From the NCBI RefSeq assembly GCF_026151205.1, contig NC_087077.1, positions 11,878,983 through 11,942,982 on the forward strand: 64,000 bases of DNA, read 5' to 3'. This DNA is from Bolinopsis microptera. Lineage: Eukaryota > Ctenophora > Tentaculata > Lobata > Bolinopsidae. The position numbers and the translations under genes are program-made. Positions 32,855 through 44,902 of this stretch are shown here, piece by piece. Within the stretch, counting starts at the first letter, position 1; every line of letters starts with the position of its first letter. The notes under the pieces are model-generated. The model was not told the DNA's origin. It saw nothing but the letters and a program-made list of their open reading frames with translations, and ran no database searches.

Positions 32855-35846
32855 CGAAGCAAGAATGCTAGTTTGCGCGGTGCGTCGAAGCGGCGAAGTC
32901 CTCTAATCAATAACTCAAAGTTTTATTCCCAAAGAAAGCTTTGATAAACGGAAAATCATCAGAATATAAAAAGAGATTTTGGAATATTTTTGAAAAGAAA
33001 CATTTCTGCAGTCCCCTTGACCGAAATTTCGCGGTTTTTACTGAAATTTCGTCGTGGCAGCATGCTGCTCTGATTTATAAAGTGGATCATGACTCATGCA
33101 AGCGTTTATTTATAATATTGTACGTGTAACGTGACTCATTTAGCTGTAAAAACTTAGTGGTCTTAATTAGTAGTCGGTATGAATTATTAGTCACGGTATG
33201 TCGATTATGTAGCAGATACTGCTGCAACCAAGTTGTATATCCCGGGATTTTGGTTGAGGTTAATTGCAATTACATGTTAACGATGATAACTTTCAAGTTT
33301 CTTCCTACTTATACAGTAGCAATCAATCCTTTCTAGTCTCAATTTAGGAATACACTGCACCTTTCAGTACGATAAGGATTGGGGTTTAAAATACATTAAT
33401 CGTTGCGTCTTACTCCAGTATAGTAAGGCTAATTTTATTTTAATTGGCGCAAGGTTCTGGAGCTATAATATAGTGCTGAGATCATATTACTGTTAAATTA
33501 GCTTTACGGGCCTCTCAGTCAGATTTCGAACAATGAAAAGTTTTCAATGGGATGTTCATGCATATGACATCGACCCTGCGACAGTCCCTGCACTACATGT
33601 ATCAACATAATTACACATATTATGTCTCGCGTAAAAATAGAAGGCTCCTGCGTGACCACGAGGACTGTTTCAGCTCTGTATCTCTATAATAGCCATCTTA
33701 TTATCGAGGCCGTTTTAAATGCCTAATCGATTGAACTGGCCATGCTACCATTTGCATATAGGCACGCTGTGTAGGATTCCTCTCACTGATCTATTTACAT
33801 AAGTGATTGGCTTGTCTCTTAGAGAAAGGATCTGAACTGTTTGCGGAGTATTTTACGGTCATTTGCTTGAGCCACTGTCCTTGATAACCCATTAAATGCC
33901 TTATCTTGCGGTTACTTCTGCAACCAGACATGTTTTCAGCAACTGTCAGTGTCATCGATGATTGTTATAGATTTTTCTTATTTTATGGATTTTTGGAATT
34001 GCATTAGTGAGACAACAAGATTGGAGATTGGCATACACAGTGCACATCAGTTTCAATCGTTCAAAAGAATGGCGCTCTTTTACTTTTAGACGAAATTTGT
34101 TATACGAGCTATAATATCTAGCTGTAACTATTACAGCTGTATTAGCTGCAGATAGTTATTACTTATATTTGCTACTGTGGATACTTTGCTCAGCCAGTCA
34201 CAACTTACGACTTAGTCTTAGGCAGGCCAACAAACGGGCTCCTTAACTGCATAGTATCTCTTATCGGTATGCCATAGTCCTTATCATATAGATTGATTCT
34301 GTGCTTTATTTCCTTTCCAAATCGATTTGATCGAGACATATTGCTTTAAAGAACATTTGACAATATATTCTAGCCATTCAACTAATTCATCACCAAGACC
34401 ACGTACTAGGGCCAGGAGATGCTGACGCTTGTGTTAGCCTCACACCATAGCTATGTGTAAACATCTTGACAATATGGGGGAGGCGTAACTTCAAAAATAA
34501 ATTTCTGGCTTTATTATTAATATTATCAAAATATATGGTCAGTTGCTTTGTAACAGAAATTTGACAACTACAAACTTACAAAAAAAAACACATCATTAAG
34601 GTCTCGATGATGAAATTGTAAATACCAATTTCTTCATACTCAAAGTTATTTAGAACGTCTTTTTCAATGTCATTGAGTCAGGTAGAGAATTAAAAATAAA
34701 ATCAATCAATTTTGGTGGGTGGATGGGTATGGTTTAGTTTGGTTGTGAATAGACATAGTGACTTTTATTAGTGTTAGGGTTGCACTTCCTGTCTCGGCTT
34801 GATGGCTCTAAATAGTTTAGCCCGGTAAATTTGAGTTTAAAAGTTTCGCTTTAGAAGTAAAATATGTGGAGACAAATACTTGAGAAGAGCCTGACTTTTT
34901 AAGGAATAATCCAATGGTAGAAATGATCTGAAACTTTCGATTAGAGATTAAAATTATAAATTAAGAAGTTCATTGTTTTACTTTTGCAACTCCGGGCGGC
35001 TCTATATTTATCTATTTAGAGAGCACAAATCAAAATTAGCGTCCACATTAATTTTTGATTACAATTATGTGCGTCAGAGTCACTTAGGCAATTGAGATTT
35101 ATGTCTATGATTGTATTTATTTAAAAGAATGGGACCCTAGGTATGACATTGGAATTTTCAAATTTTGTTGAGCATTTTTCCCGCCAATAGTAGATGTTAG
35201 CATTTAATGGCACATATTTGATATTTCTCATAACCCATGCATAAATGTGCATGTGTCAATTTCGGTTTTTCTTTCCGGATCATTGGAGCCAGCCTATCTC
35301 TCCAGCCTCTCTCTCCTCCGAGGTAAATTGTTTTTTATCTGGTGTCCGAAAAAAAAAGGCGTTTTTGCAATTCCCTCAGACAAAACTTAAATGCAGCTCG
35401 ATTCCCGATAGTCTGAAGGTCTGCCAGATTTTACGATTGTGGTCATTGCTTATACCGCTTCTTGAGTCTTGTGTTCTATATGGAGGCCCATATATCTACA
35501 GTTGAAGTTTAATTCTATATTTTTATGCCCATAAATTTCCCCCTAAACAGTTTGGATGGTAAAAGTTGTTTGGTGTTTCTAGAATACTGGACTGTAAATG
35601 AATCCATGGTTTTGGCTGAATACGATCAACACAAGTCATTTGAAAGCTTCTGGAAGGAACAAAATGTTCGAACACTAAGATGTTTCAATAACCTCCTCCA
35701 ATATGGTTTAGGGTTCTTTTCCAGATTCAGTTGCGTTGCTGCTAGGCTTCAGTTAAACTAACATGGTGATCATGTCATAGATTTAACCTGATGTTTAGAT
35801 TTGTCTACGTCACATATGTAATTTTGAAAGTAATGCGTTTATTGAT
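32855..35846. other. Gene-free 3-kb spacer
   Basis: AT-rich with scattered short frames (for example 35245-35505 and 35525-35761) lacking recognisable domains and consistent splice signals. I see no gene, RNA or repeat family here. Confidence 0.55.
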
Positions 35847-35873
35847 GGTGACGTCACCATGACGTCACCATGG
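35847..35873. promoter_or_regulatory. Paired CRE-type sites (TGACGTCA)
   Basis: GGTGACGTCACC is followed immediately by ATGACGTCACC, so two perfect TGACGTCA palindromes lie 11 nt apart. They sit about 375 bp upstream of the EF-hand start codon and just before an (AT)n tract (35930-35949), a plausible cAMP/Ca2+-responsive (CREB/ATF) promoter element. Confidence 0.65.
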
Positions 35874-36221
35874 TTCACTGACAGAGCCAGCATCCTGCTG
35901 CACTGTCGTCAAGGAAACAGCGTTAGCTATATATATATATATATATATAGATATAATATACATATATAAACACATAACTTAACGCACAGACGAACATATT
36001 ATACAACAGCTGCCAGGCAATTTCAACTCGACTATAATACCGCACATCCCTCCTCCGGGTCAAGGGCTATAATGAGCCGTATAACTATATTATCATCATG
36101 TAATTGTAAACATCTTAAATAAGATCCTTCACAGTACTCGGGTAGTAGTATATTATGCCAAAGTTGCAGTAAATCTCACGTATTTAGTTGGCTGTGTGTT
36201 GGGTGATACGAGAAGGATGTA

Positions 36222-37639
36222 ATGGTCATGTACGGCCTTGAGTCGGACTTTGCCTCGGACAGGGACATCTTCTCAGACCAGGACATATTTTCGCTACCTC
36301 TATCAGAGGATTCGTACATGTTCCAGGTAAACATTTACGCCATTTCAAACGGTTTTTACACGGTTTACAAACTATTGAAAGCTATTAAAAGCTACATTTC
36401 TGACGTGGTTTTGTATATTGAGTAGAAATAAATTTGGGTCAACAGTTTCAGAATCGAAAGCGAACACCTTAATATTTCCTCTAATTTTACCGAAACAGAT
36501 TTTCTCTCTGGCGGCCGACCATCAAGGACCGTGAAAATGGTATCATAGATTTCATAATCATGTTGATGTAGCTTAATAACCCTAGCTATTGAAGAATGTT
36601 TAAATTAACAACTATAGTAATAATAGTAGAAGTAGAAGTATTGATGATACACCTTAGGCTTATCTAATAACTTTCTTTAACAATAAAGCCGAGATTTATA
36701 TAGTATTTGTTGAACAATGTTTTATCATTTAAATTGCATTGATGGTTTTTGTGTTTCCCAACTTTGTAGCTGACCTGAATTGTCTTTCAGCAGAAAAATC
36801 CCGCCAGAAAGGGACCCCCAATCAGGAACCAATTGATCAGGTCCCACAACAGCACCCCCTGCACGCGCTCCAGCACCCCCTCCGCAAACCCTCGTGCCAG
36901 CAAACTTCAGACTATCTTCAAGCGTGACAGCCCTCTGATACCTGTTACCTTGACTTTAGACCAAGTGATGGAATATGAGTCCGCGTTCAGGATGTACGAT
37001 ATCAACGGAGACGGTGTTATTTCTGTGCTCGAGTTTAAAACTCTTCTCCACACTGTCGGTTGGTTCCTTACAATTTTATCGTCTTAATGCTTCAATGACT
37101 CATTATGGATGATAAAGTGCATTTTACAGTATTATAGTTGTTTCTGGTTGAAAATAATTTTAATATCAGGTATTGTGCTATTCTGATTTCTGATCAATTC
37201 CAAACTGCAAACCCGTTGAATTTTCACTTTACTGTCCATTAGCATTTAGTTATCCAATCTGTTTTTTAGTGGTTGCTCTCTTTCAGGTTTAAAGCCATCA
37301 GATGAGGAAGTAATGGAAATGATAGAAAGTGTAGATATAGACGATAACGGGGTCCTCTCCCTCTGCGAATTCATCAGACTCATGTCAAACAAGCACAAAC
37401 CTTTTGTCACCCCCAAAGCTCAGTTTGAGGCAGTTTTCCGAGCGTTTGACTCCGACGGTAACGGTCAATTGAGTCGGGAGGAATTCAAAAAGTCTCTGTT
37501 CAGCGTGGGTCAAAGGTGCAGTGAGGATGAGTTTGAGAATTTGATGGGCGAACTGGACCGAAATATGGACGGTCGAATAAGTAAAAAGGAGTTTCTTAGT
37601 GTGTTTCTCACGCAAGGTCACAGTAATGCTGCCTGCTGA
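36222..37639 (+). CDS. Calmodulin-like protein with four EF-hands
   Basis: Exons 36222-36326, 36791-37058 and 37287-37639 give 241 residues. Residues 1-100 are a non-conserved extension, acidic at first and then rich in Ser, Pro and Arg. Four EF-hand loops follow: DINGDGVISVLE (105-116), DIDDNGVLSLCE (141-152), DSDGNGQLSREE (179-190) and DRNMDGRISKKE (215-226). All keep Asp at position 1 and Glu at position 12. The paired spacing is that of calmodulin/troponin C, so all four probably bind calcium. The N-terminal extension makes it a calmodulin-like sensor, not calmodulin. Exon 2 begins at CAGCAG, so alternative acceptors 3 nt apart could add or drop Gln36. CRE-type sites lie upstream. The exact subfamily is not determined. 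Confidence 0.88.
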
Positions 37640-38397
37640 GGATATTTTCAGTATTTTAATTGAAGAGATTCTGATTCGATTTCCAATTTTTGACAATATC
37701 TTTCATAAAATTCTTCAAAAGGATCCAACGTTATGAAAGATTCTATTTTTTAATTTTTTAGAGCGATTTAGGAAAATCGAACTAAAGGTGTTATAATTTA
37801 ATGGATGATTCAAGTTCAATTTAAGATTTTTTTTGTATTTAACTTCAAGTGATCTCAAAAATATTTGAATCAAACTGTTTTCAGAATAGTGGCTAATAGG
37901 GCTTCAAGTTCAGCTTGATCGGAAATGGGACTATGATTGGGAGCTCGCCTACACGGAGAATACTTGTTTGTCTACTTTTGGAGAGGTTAAGCGTCGGGTA
38001 GAAGATATTACGGGCTCTTTTTATTGATCTTTCAGCTATTTGATTTCTGGACAGATATTTTTGATCTACCGTTTAATTCAATATCAACAAATGATTATGA
38101 ATAAATTTTTTGTTAGATTTTATATATTTTCGTAAAGGAGTTTCCTCAATTATTCATAAAACAGAATACAATAAATTTAAAATTTTACCATCTATCATTA
38201 TCATTAATACTCTTAGAAGATCATCCCACCGACTCAAAAACCTATCTTAGGTCAATTAATAGATTAATTTAATCTACAAATTCTTAGAAATTTTAAACCA
38301 ATTACAAACGCTTTGTCAAAGCAGAATAATAAAACATTACTTTATCTTAATAAGGTTGAGCATATCAATTTAAACAGATTTAACGGATTTCTCTTAG
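37640..38397. other. EF-hand gene 3' flank
   Basis: AT-rich and without further coding signals. It ends where the G-rich element begins. Confidence 0.5.
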
Positions 38398-38971
38398 AGG
38401 TCGTTCACATACTACGTAATCAGCCGAGGAGGGGGGGTTTCCAAATGCTTACGGTTGATTACGCGGGGGGGGGGGGGGGTTTGGTCGTTGATTACCTGAT
38501 CAAAACTCTCTTTTTTACCCTCTAGAATAATAACAATTGGACAATATTTTAATTCAAACTCCACTCAATTTCATTCTGATAGTGATAAAATTTAGAAATT
38601 GATCGGATATTCGACTATTATAGTTATAAGTCGAATATCCGATCAATTTCTAAATTTTATTAATAATATTAGTGAGTTTTATTAATAGTATTAGTGAGTA
38701 GTTTGAAAGGTGCTAGGCCAGATATCATAACAATTATATTATAACAATGATATCATAACAATGATATCGGCTCATCATGATCAGGGTAGCATGAAACTTA
38801 AAGAAAAAGTCAAAGGGGGGGGGGGGGGGGGGGGGGGGGGGTCAGGCCATGATTACGTTATATTGCTGTCAGGGGGGGGGGGGGGTTGGGTCTTGATTAC
38901 GGTTGATTACGGAGGGGGGAGGGGGGTAAAAATTGCTAAAATAATGATTTGGTAATATGTGAACGACCCCT
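38398..38971. mobile_element. G-rich inverted-repeat element, larger copy
   Basis: Left end AGGTCGTTCACATACTACGT; right end GGTAATATGTGAACGACCCC. Same family as 15801-15974. It contains G-runs (38465-38479 and a 27-base run at 38815-38841) set among repeated GATTACG segments. The middle is occupied by a 31-bp-arm hairpin (38586-38659). Probably a non-autonomous element expanded by internal insertions. Confidence 0.7.
38586..38659. repeat. Perfect inverted repeat, 31-bp arms
   Basis: Arm 38586-38616, a 12-nt loop, and arm 38629-38659, perfectly complementary. The arm core is AGAAATTGATCGGATATTCG. Could be the terminal hairpin of a tiny foldback element or a transcript hairpin. Confidence 0.95.
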
Positions 38972-39567
38972 TAATAGACCGATTTAACGATGCTAAAACA
39001 CAAATCGGCGTTTTGTTATGAGTTATTACCTCCTTCTACGAGGCGCTTTTTTACTAGTACTACCAATTCGACTGAACACTAAGACTTACACGACGTATAG
39101 TAAAATAGTAAAAGTATAATAAAATAAAATGACTATGATTGTTTCCTTTTGCAAGCTCTTATCGATGTATGTGAGCCCTATATTGGTTCAAATTAATTAG
39201 GTGTTTTTAATCTAATTTGGTCTGTTTAATAAGTACAACCTTCAACCCAACAACCGTATAAAGGAAATGTTGACTAGTGAGAGTTAATTGCAAGACAAAT
39301 GATTTTAGCTGAATGGTAAGAACAAAAGCTCCACGTGTGATTGTATTGCCGGACCTAATCAACCAATATCTCACACACAGCTGTATTGTGTTTAGTTGTG
39401 TTGTGTAGGTATTCAAGAGGCACAACAATAAACCTTTATACAATTTTGACACTGCATCTCGCTTGTCTCTGCCCTGAGAACTGTATAAGATTCAACATTG
39501 CTACTTTATATGATTTTAGCTTTGATAGAATCGGATTTTAAAAAAATTTTCAAAGCATTAATTGGCG
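38972..39567. other. Upstream region of the membrane-protein gene
   Basis: No exon or repeat recognised. Confidence 0.5.
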
Positions 39568-42500
39568 ATGGAATGTTTTCATGAGTACAGTCCTGTACTG
39601 TGGACCTGTGCGCTGACTGCCTTCAGCCTCTTCGATGTTGTCTACTTCTTACGGCATATTTGGGTAGCAATTGAGGTGAGTAAGTTTGTTAGTCAGTTTG
39701 TTTCATTACCTCAATGCTAACACATTACAACCAGGTTTAGGGTTAACTACCAAGTTATCTAATGAGTCAAGTTTGATGAAAATGTTTTACATTTTTTCTT
39801 TCTTTGTGGCTACTTCGACCACTAACCTTACCATTTTCGGAACATCATTATCTTTACTGAGTTATGCTCGATGAACAAGGATGATCCTATGAATTTGATG
39901 TGCTACACCATGTACTATTATAGCTATTGTAGCTACTTCATGTAGCATTGTAACTTTTGTAGCTACATTATGTAGCATTGTAACTATTGTAGCTACATCA
40001 TGTAGCATTATAGCTATTGTAGCTACATCATGTAGCAATGTAGCTATTGTAGCTACATTATGTAGCAATGTAGCTATTGTAGCTACATCATGTAGCATTG
40101 TAACTATTGTAGCTACATCATGTAGCAATGTAGCTATTGTAGCTACATCATGCAGCATTGTAACTATTGTAGCTACATCATGCAGCATTGTAACTATTGT
40201 AGCTACATCATGTAGCATTATAGCTACATCATGTAGCATTGTAGCTACTTCATGTAGCATTGTAGCTACTTCATGTAGCATTGTAACTATTGTAGCTACA
40301 TCATGTAGCATTGTAACTTTTGTAGCTACATTATGTAGCATTGTAACTATTGTAGCTACATCATGTAGCATTATAGCTATTGTAGCTACATTATGTAGCA
40401 ATGTAGCTATTGTAGCTACATCATGTAGCAATGTAGCTATTGTAGCTACATCATGCAGCATTGTAACTATTGTAGCTACATCATGTAGCATTGTAGCTAC
40501 ATCATGTAGCATTGTAGCTACTTCATGTAGCATTGTAGCTACTTCATGTAGCATTGTAACTATTGTAGCTACATCATGTAGCATTGTAACTATTGTAGCT
40601 ACATCATGTAGCATTGTAACTATTGTAGCTACATAATGTAGCATTGTACCTACTTCATGTAGCATTGTAGCTACATCATGTAGCAATGTAGCTATTGTAG
40701 CTACATCATGTAGCAATGTAGCTATTGTAGCTACATCATGCAGCATTGTAACTATTGTAGCTACATCATGTAGCATTATAGCTATTGTAGCTACTTCATG
40801 TAGCATTGTAGCTACATCATGTAGTATTGTAACTATTGTAGCTACATCATGTAGCATTGGTTGTTGGTAAAGTCTGCCAGTTTCCTGAAACTTGAATATT
40901 TGATCCTTAGTAAGTTAGCATAGTTATACTGAAACAGAGTGGTTTAAAGCACATCTTTTGTTCCAGCTACTTACCAGGGACAGTCAGAACAATTAGCGAT
41001 ATAAAACGATACAGATGATACAGTCTGTGAGTTTACTGTTACTGATAGTGGACTGTTAGTGGCTAAGTAGCTGTATCGATACTTCTGGAGAAGTCGTCGT
41101 GTCTGATCATAACTGCAGGAAAGTTCATTGCTACGTTCAATTAGGATCAGTTAAGGATTAAGGAAACGTACAGTATTTCTGCTGAAACAATTACCCTTAC
41201 AATTACAATCCCCAAGGGCTGCAGCCTACCGCGTGGTAATGGTATCTTGGTGAAGAAATTTCCTTATTTTAGTGATAGGTTTACCGTGGAGTTTGGAAGA
41301 AAGTTTTAGTACCGGATGGTAAAATGGGTTTGACAGTTGACTCACGGCTAAAAACATGGGCGTTTGATTCGATTCAGTGACTTTGTCACTGTAACGTCAT
41401 AATATAATTATAATAATTAACTTTACATATAGTCCGGTTTAATTTTAAACAACTCAAAGCCATGATGAAATACCTCCTTGCTAAGCCGTGATCAGGCAGG
41501 TGCAATTCGTTCACTTATTACGTAAGCCAGCTTACGCTAGTGCAATTTCAACAGATTAGTTATGTCTTCAGTCAAAGTGGCTTCCGGAGAGATGGAGGGT
41601 CTGGGTTAGCCTAAATCTGGCTTATGTCCTATTTGAAAGATCCCCAAGAGCTTTGCCAGGCTTAATACTTCAAATACCTTATCGGACCTTATTTGGAAGG
41701 ACATTACTTGAACGCTGGAGGCCCTAGCGTTCATCTTAATGTCCGTTCAAATAAAGTCCGTTCAATTAATGTCCGTCCAAGTTAAAGTCCGTTGGAATTT
41801 TTTTTTTAATTTTCCATTTCGAACTTTTTGTCCAGAATATGACAACTTTGAGAACTTTATTGTGCCGTAAGTTAACGACGGAAAGGTTCTCCGTGGTCTG
41901 CCGGAGGCACAGAAAACTCTACTAGTATTGCCAAGGACATTGTCCGACGTTGTTATAGCTCATATTACTCAGGGGCGGTAATGAAACAGTGCTAGGAAAG
42001 CTCCACGTGATGTTAAGGTTAACCTTAAGTTGTCTAAGATAAAACCACTTCACGCCGAATGGCTTGTAAAAGTTAACACTGAAATGCAGGACCGGGGTAG
42101 TTTGATAAAAAAGGTTTCCATAAAGCTAGAAATCACTGATGCTTTAAGCATGGACTATTTCATGCACGAAAACCCATTTGATGAAGATGATATGTGATAT
42201 TAAAAACTGATCATATACACATATTTTAACATTTTTACTGCTCAATGACTGCTTTTTTTACTTACTGTATAAAAATGGATTTAAAAATCATTTGCTGAAA
42301 TTAGAAAAACGTCAAAAAAATTGAAAAAATTCGGATTTTTGATGGTTTTGAATGCCTTCGAGCGTTCATATTAATGTCCGTTCATAATTATGTCCGTTCA
42401 TGTAATGTCCGTCCAAATAAGGTCCGATAAGGTACTTCAAATACTTAGGTACTACTGCGTTCCAGACCCTTGTATAACGCTGCAGTCAGGTTTTTCAACC

Positions 42501-44902
42501 CAAAGTTCCCTTCCTACATCAAAGAACATGACTTAAACGAGGTATTTAAACACTACTTTACACACTCAAAAACTAGAAATTTAGAAAAATATCCTGGTAC
42601 CGCTGTCCACTAGTGCAACCCGCTGAATTTTATTCCTGTTTGTCTAACTCCACATTTTCTTGTGGTTCTAAAGCTCTGTTTCAGGAGGACGTGTTTGAGT
42701 CGCGAATATTCCCCTACGAGGTGGACCACTTCTTGAGGCTAACAGACCAAGCTGGAGCAATGATCCTGGAACTAGCCCGGAACAGAGCACTTTACGGGAC
42801 TGGACTTATCCTTGTGTGTTGGGAAACTGGCACTAGTCTCTGGGTGGTGGCAAGTTCTCAGGTACATACTACCGTTGGTACATACCGTACATACCGTACA
42901 TACCGTACATACCGTACATACCGTACATACCGTACATACCGTACATACCGTACATACCGTACATACCGTACATACCGTACATACCGTACATACTACCGTT
43001 GGTGGACGTGGTTGATTTACCAAAATTTAAATATCATATTATTATTGGCGCCGGTCACCACAATAAATTGAGGTTATTTAGGTCTACACCGAAAATATCG
43101 TACTTGCCACTTGAGGGAAGATACAAGTCGTGTAAGGCCGAGCGTGAGCTTGAGATATGGATATCATCACAATTCTCGACATCTCTGTTTTCAAGGACTA
43201 GTGATCGAGGCACTGAGGCTAATGACTGATTCGACGTAGCAGACCAACAAGCGCCAAAATGTCGGCTATATTAAACCCTAAACACTGTAACCTGCAGTGA
43301 TTAGCCTTGTTTCACTTGTCCTTCAAAACAGAGATATCAAGATCTGCGGGGCTCCCAACCATTTATCTGAGAAATAATAGGTTTCCACTAAAGATTGTAC
43401 CATGCACTGAGGGAACCATCACATTTGTTCCTTACAATCATTATTTCTAAAATAGATATGACAAATCCTTTGAGCTGGTAACTTTCACAGGTTTTAGCTC
43501 ACTCTTTGCTAAATTTTACCGTCATATCAAGTATCAATATCATTGTATGCCAAATGGTAACCCCATTTTAGGCATCAATTCATACCAAAATGAACTCCCA
43601 TGTTAGGTATTAATCTATGCCAAATTGTGCTTCCATATTACTATCAACAGTCCTTCAATTATACCTCTATATTAGGTAACGTGGAGAAAAAGACCCACGT
43701 TGTTACAGAAATACTTTGTAAAGACCATTTACTCTCCCGACTACGAGAAACTGCACGCTAGATACGTGCCAATTAAACAAGTAAGTAGCACCTCTTTGAT
43801 GGGTATTTCAAGCTGTCAAATTTCAAAACGTCATGTTTTTAACTAATTAAATTGGAGTGTTTAACTTTTAAAGGATTTTGTAATGATGTGCGTGAATCGG
43901 AGGGAGCTTTGACGTAAGTTGTGGTAATTGTTTTTAGCCGGCAATACATTTAATTGAAGAAATTCCGATGCATCCTCTTTCAAGAGCACCCCACAAAATT
44001 GTAGGGGGATTCTCAGCTGAAAAATGCCTTAAATCAGTGTTGAGCAGTTTAGTTTTATATCAAGTCTTTAAAACAGATAAATGATGTGTCTCATTTATCT
44101 GATTGATACCTGGTACATCTTCTCTTTGGTGGAACAAACTCATTACTTCTCTGATAACTTCCCAGCCTTTTACATATAAACAATAAACATGTTCTGTTCC
44201 TTGACTATATTTCGTCTAGTACGAACGTTTATCAGGCTGTTCTACGGAGCATTCTAACTCGAGTAAACTTATGAATTTCATCGGGCTCCAGGAAATGACA
44301 GACACTAATAGTCAATACAAGACCGGTTATCGAGAATAGAAAGAGCTCCCGCTCTCCTCCAGCCTCATATATGGCCGGACGATAACCAGTATTACTATCC
44401 CTAGGTAATAGAGTCGGAGTGCGGTGAAGTACTCTGTGAAGCGCTTGTTACTCTGGTTCTGCCTCCCACAGCTCAGATTGGTAACCTTATCTGCAAGTAT
44501 CGGGAGAAATTTGGCGATTACAAGGGTCCGGGGAAAAGATCAAACAAAGGTATGAGTATTCGGTCCCTGTTTTCTGAACAGAAGAATGATAACGAGGAGA
44601 GTTTGGCGGATGGAAATAAAGATGAGAGTGAAAGTTCAGACCGCAGTTCAAATGTGAGGTCGGCCGGAGGTTTGAGGAGGAGTAAAAGTTTCGTGAATGA
44701 GAATGAAGATGAAGAAGAAAGTTTAGATCTTAGTTCCAGTGATGACGAAGAGATTTTCGCCAAAAAGAGTAAAGATAGAGGTGCAAGTTCCAATCGTAGT
44801 TCGAATGCGAGGCCGGCCGGGGGTTTGAAGAGGAGCAAAAGTTATGGGAGTTTTTTGGAAAATTTGTCGAACATTGTGCACGATGACCTCAGTGGACTTT
44901 GA
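39568..44902 (+). CDS. Unrecognised membrane protein with Ser-rich acidic tail
   Basis: Model: exons 39568-39675, 42685-42861, 43676-43780 and 44405-44902, all phase 0 with good GT-AG sites, giving about 295 residues. A hydrophobic segment in exon 1 (LWTCALTAFSLFDVVYFL) and another in exon 2 (LYGTGLILVCWETGTSLWVV) suggest two membrane passes. The middle (TWRKRPTLLQKYFVKTIYSP) is basic. The last 110 residues are hydrophilic and hold two diverged copies of a Ser-Ser-Asn...AGGL(R/K)RSKS(F/Y) motif separated by an acidic Ser/Glu/Asp stretch. RRSKS and KRSKS fit basophilic-kinase sites. I do not recognise the family. The first intron is 3 kb and contains repeats, so additional exons may be missed. 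It converges on the zinc-finger gene. Confidence 0.6.
39893..40857. repeat. 1-kb satellite of 21/30-bp hairpin units
   Basis: The repeated core is GCTACATCATGTAGC, an odd palindrome, alternating with ATTGTA or AACTATTGTA spacers so that unit lengths are 21 or 30 bp. Both are multiples of three, which keeps a 331-codon minus-strand frame open (MLHDVATIVT / MLHEVAT repeats). It lies in intron 1 of the membrane-protein model. The antisense frame has no other coding support. Confidence 0.9.
40858..41676. other. Intronic spacer
   Basis: No gene or repeat recognised between the hairpin satellite and transposon copy F. Confidence 0.5.
41677..42432 (+). mobile_element. pogo-like element, copy F (complete ends, 756 bp)
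   Basis: Inverted CCTTATCGG termini with TA on both sides (41675-41676 and 42433-42434). Compared with copy D it lacks the QPLD-coding stretch but keeps the C-terminal coding tail (...FMHENPFDEDDM). It is about 29 kb from the 1-13 kb cluster and closely similar to copies D and E, which indicates recent activity in this genome. Confidence 0.88.
42435..42612 (+). other. Possible retroelement C-terminal fragment
   Basis: After a CAAATACTTAG, an open frame of about 55 codons contains RPLYNAAVRFFNPKFPSYIK and ends at a TAG near 42612. It resembles the last residues of some LINE ORFs, but only by eye. It lies directly beside transposon copy F. Confidence 0.25.
42876..42996. repeat. 9-bp minisatellite (TACCGTACA)n
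   Basis: About 13 copies beginning 14 nt after the exon 2 donor (GTACAT at 42862) of the membrane-protein gene and bracketed by two ACTACCGTTGGT segments. All frames are open through it. Confidence 0.95.

Noticed and set aside
32618-32944. Ser/Ile/Leu, Cys/Arg/Ser and Lys/Ile/Asp repeat proteins
   Set aside because: Three frames of the same 9-bp CTTGTCGAT array.
39862-40857. 331-codon antisense ORF of MLHDVATIVT repeats
   Set aside because: It is the hairpin satellite read in its open frame. Unit lengths of 21 and 30 bp keep it open automatically; no start context, splice link or non-repeat sequence supports a gene.
42613-43071. Single 152-codon ORF as a gene
   Set aside because: Only 42685-42861 is convincing. 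The rest reads through the splice donor into the TACCGTACA minisatellite, so it is one exon of a larger gene.
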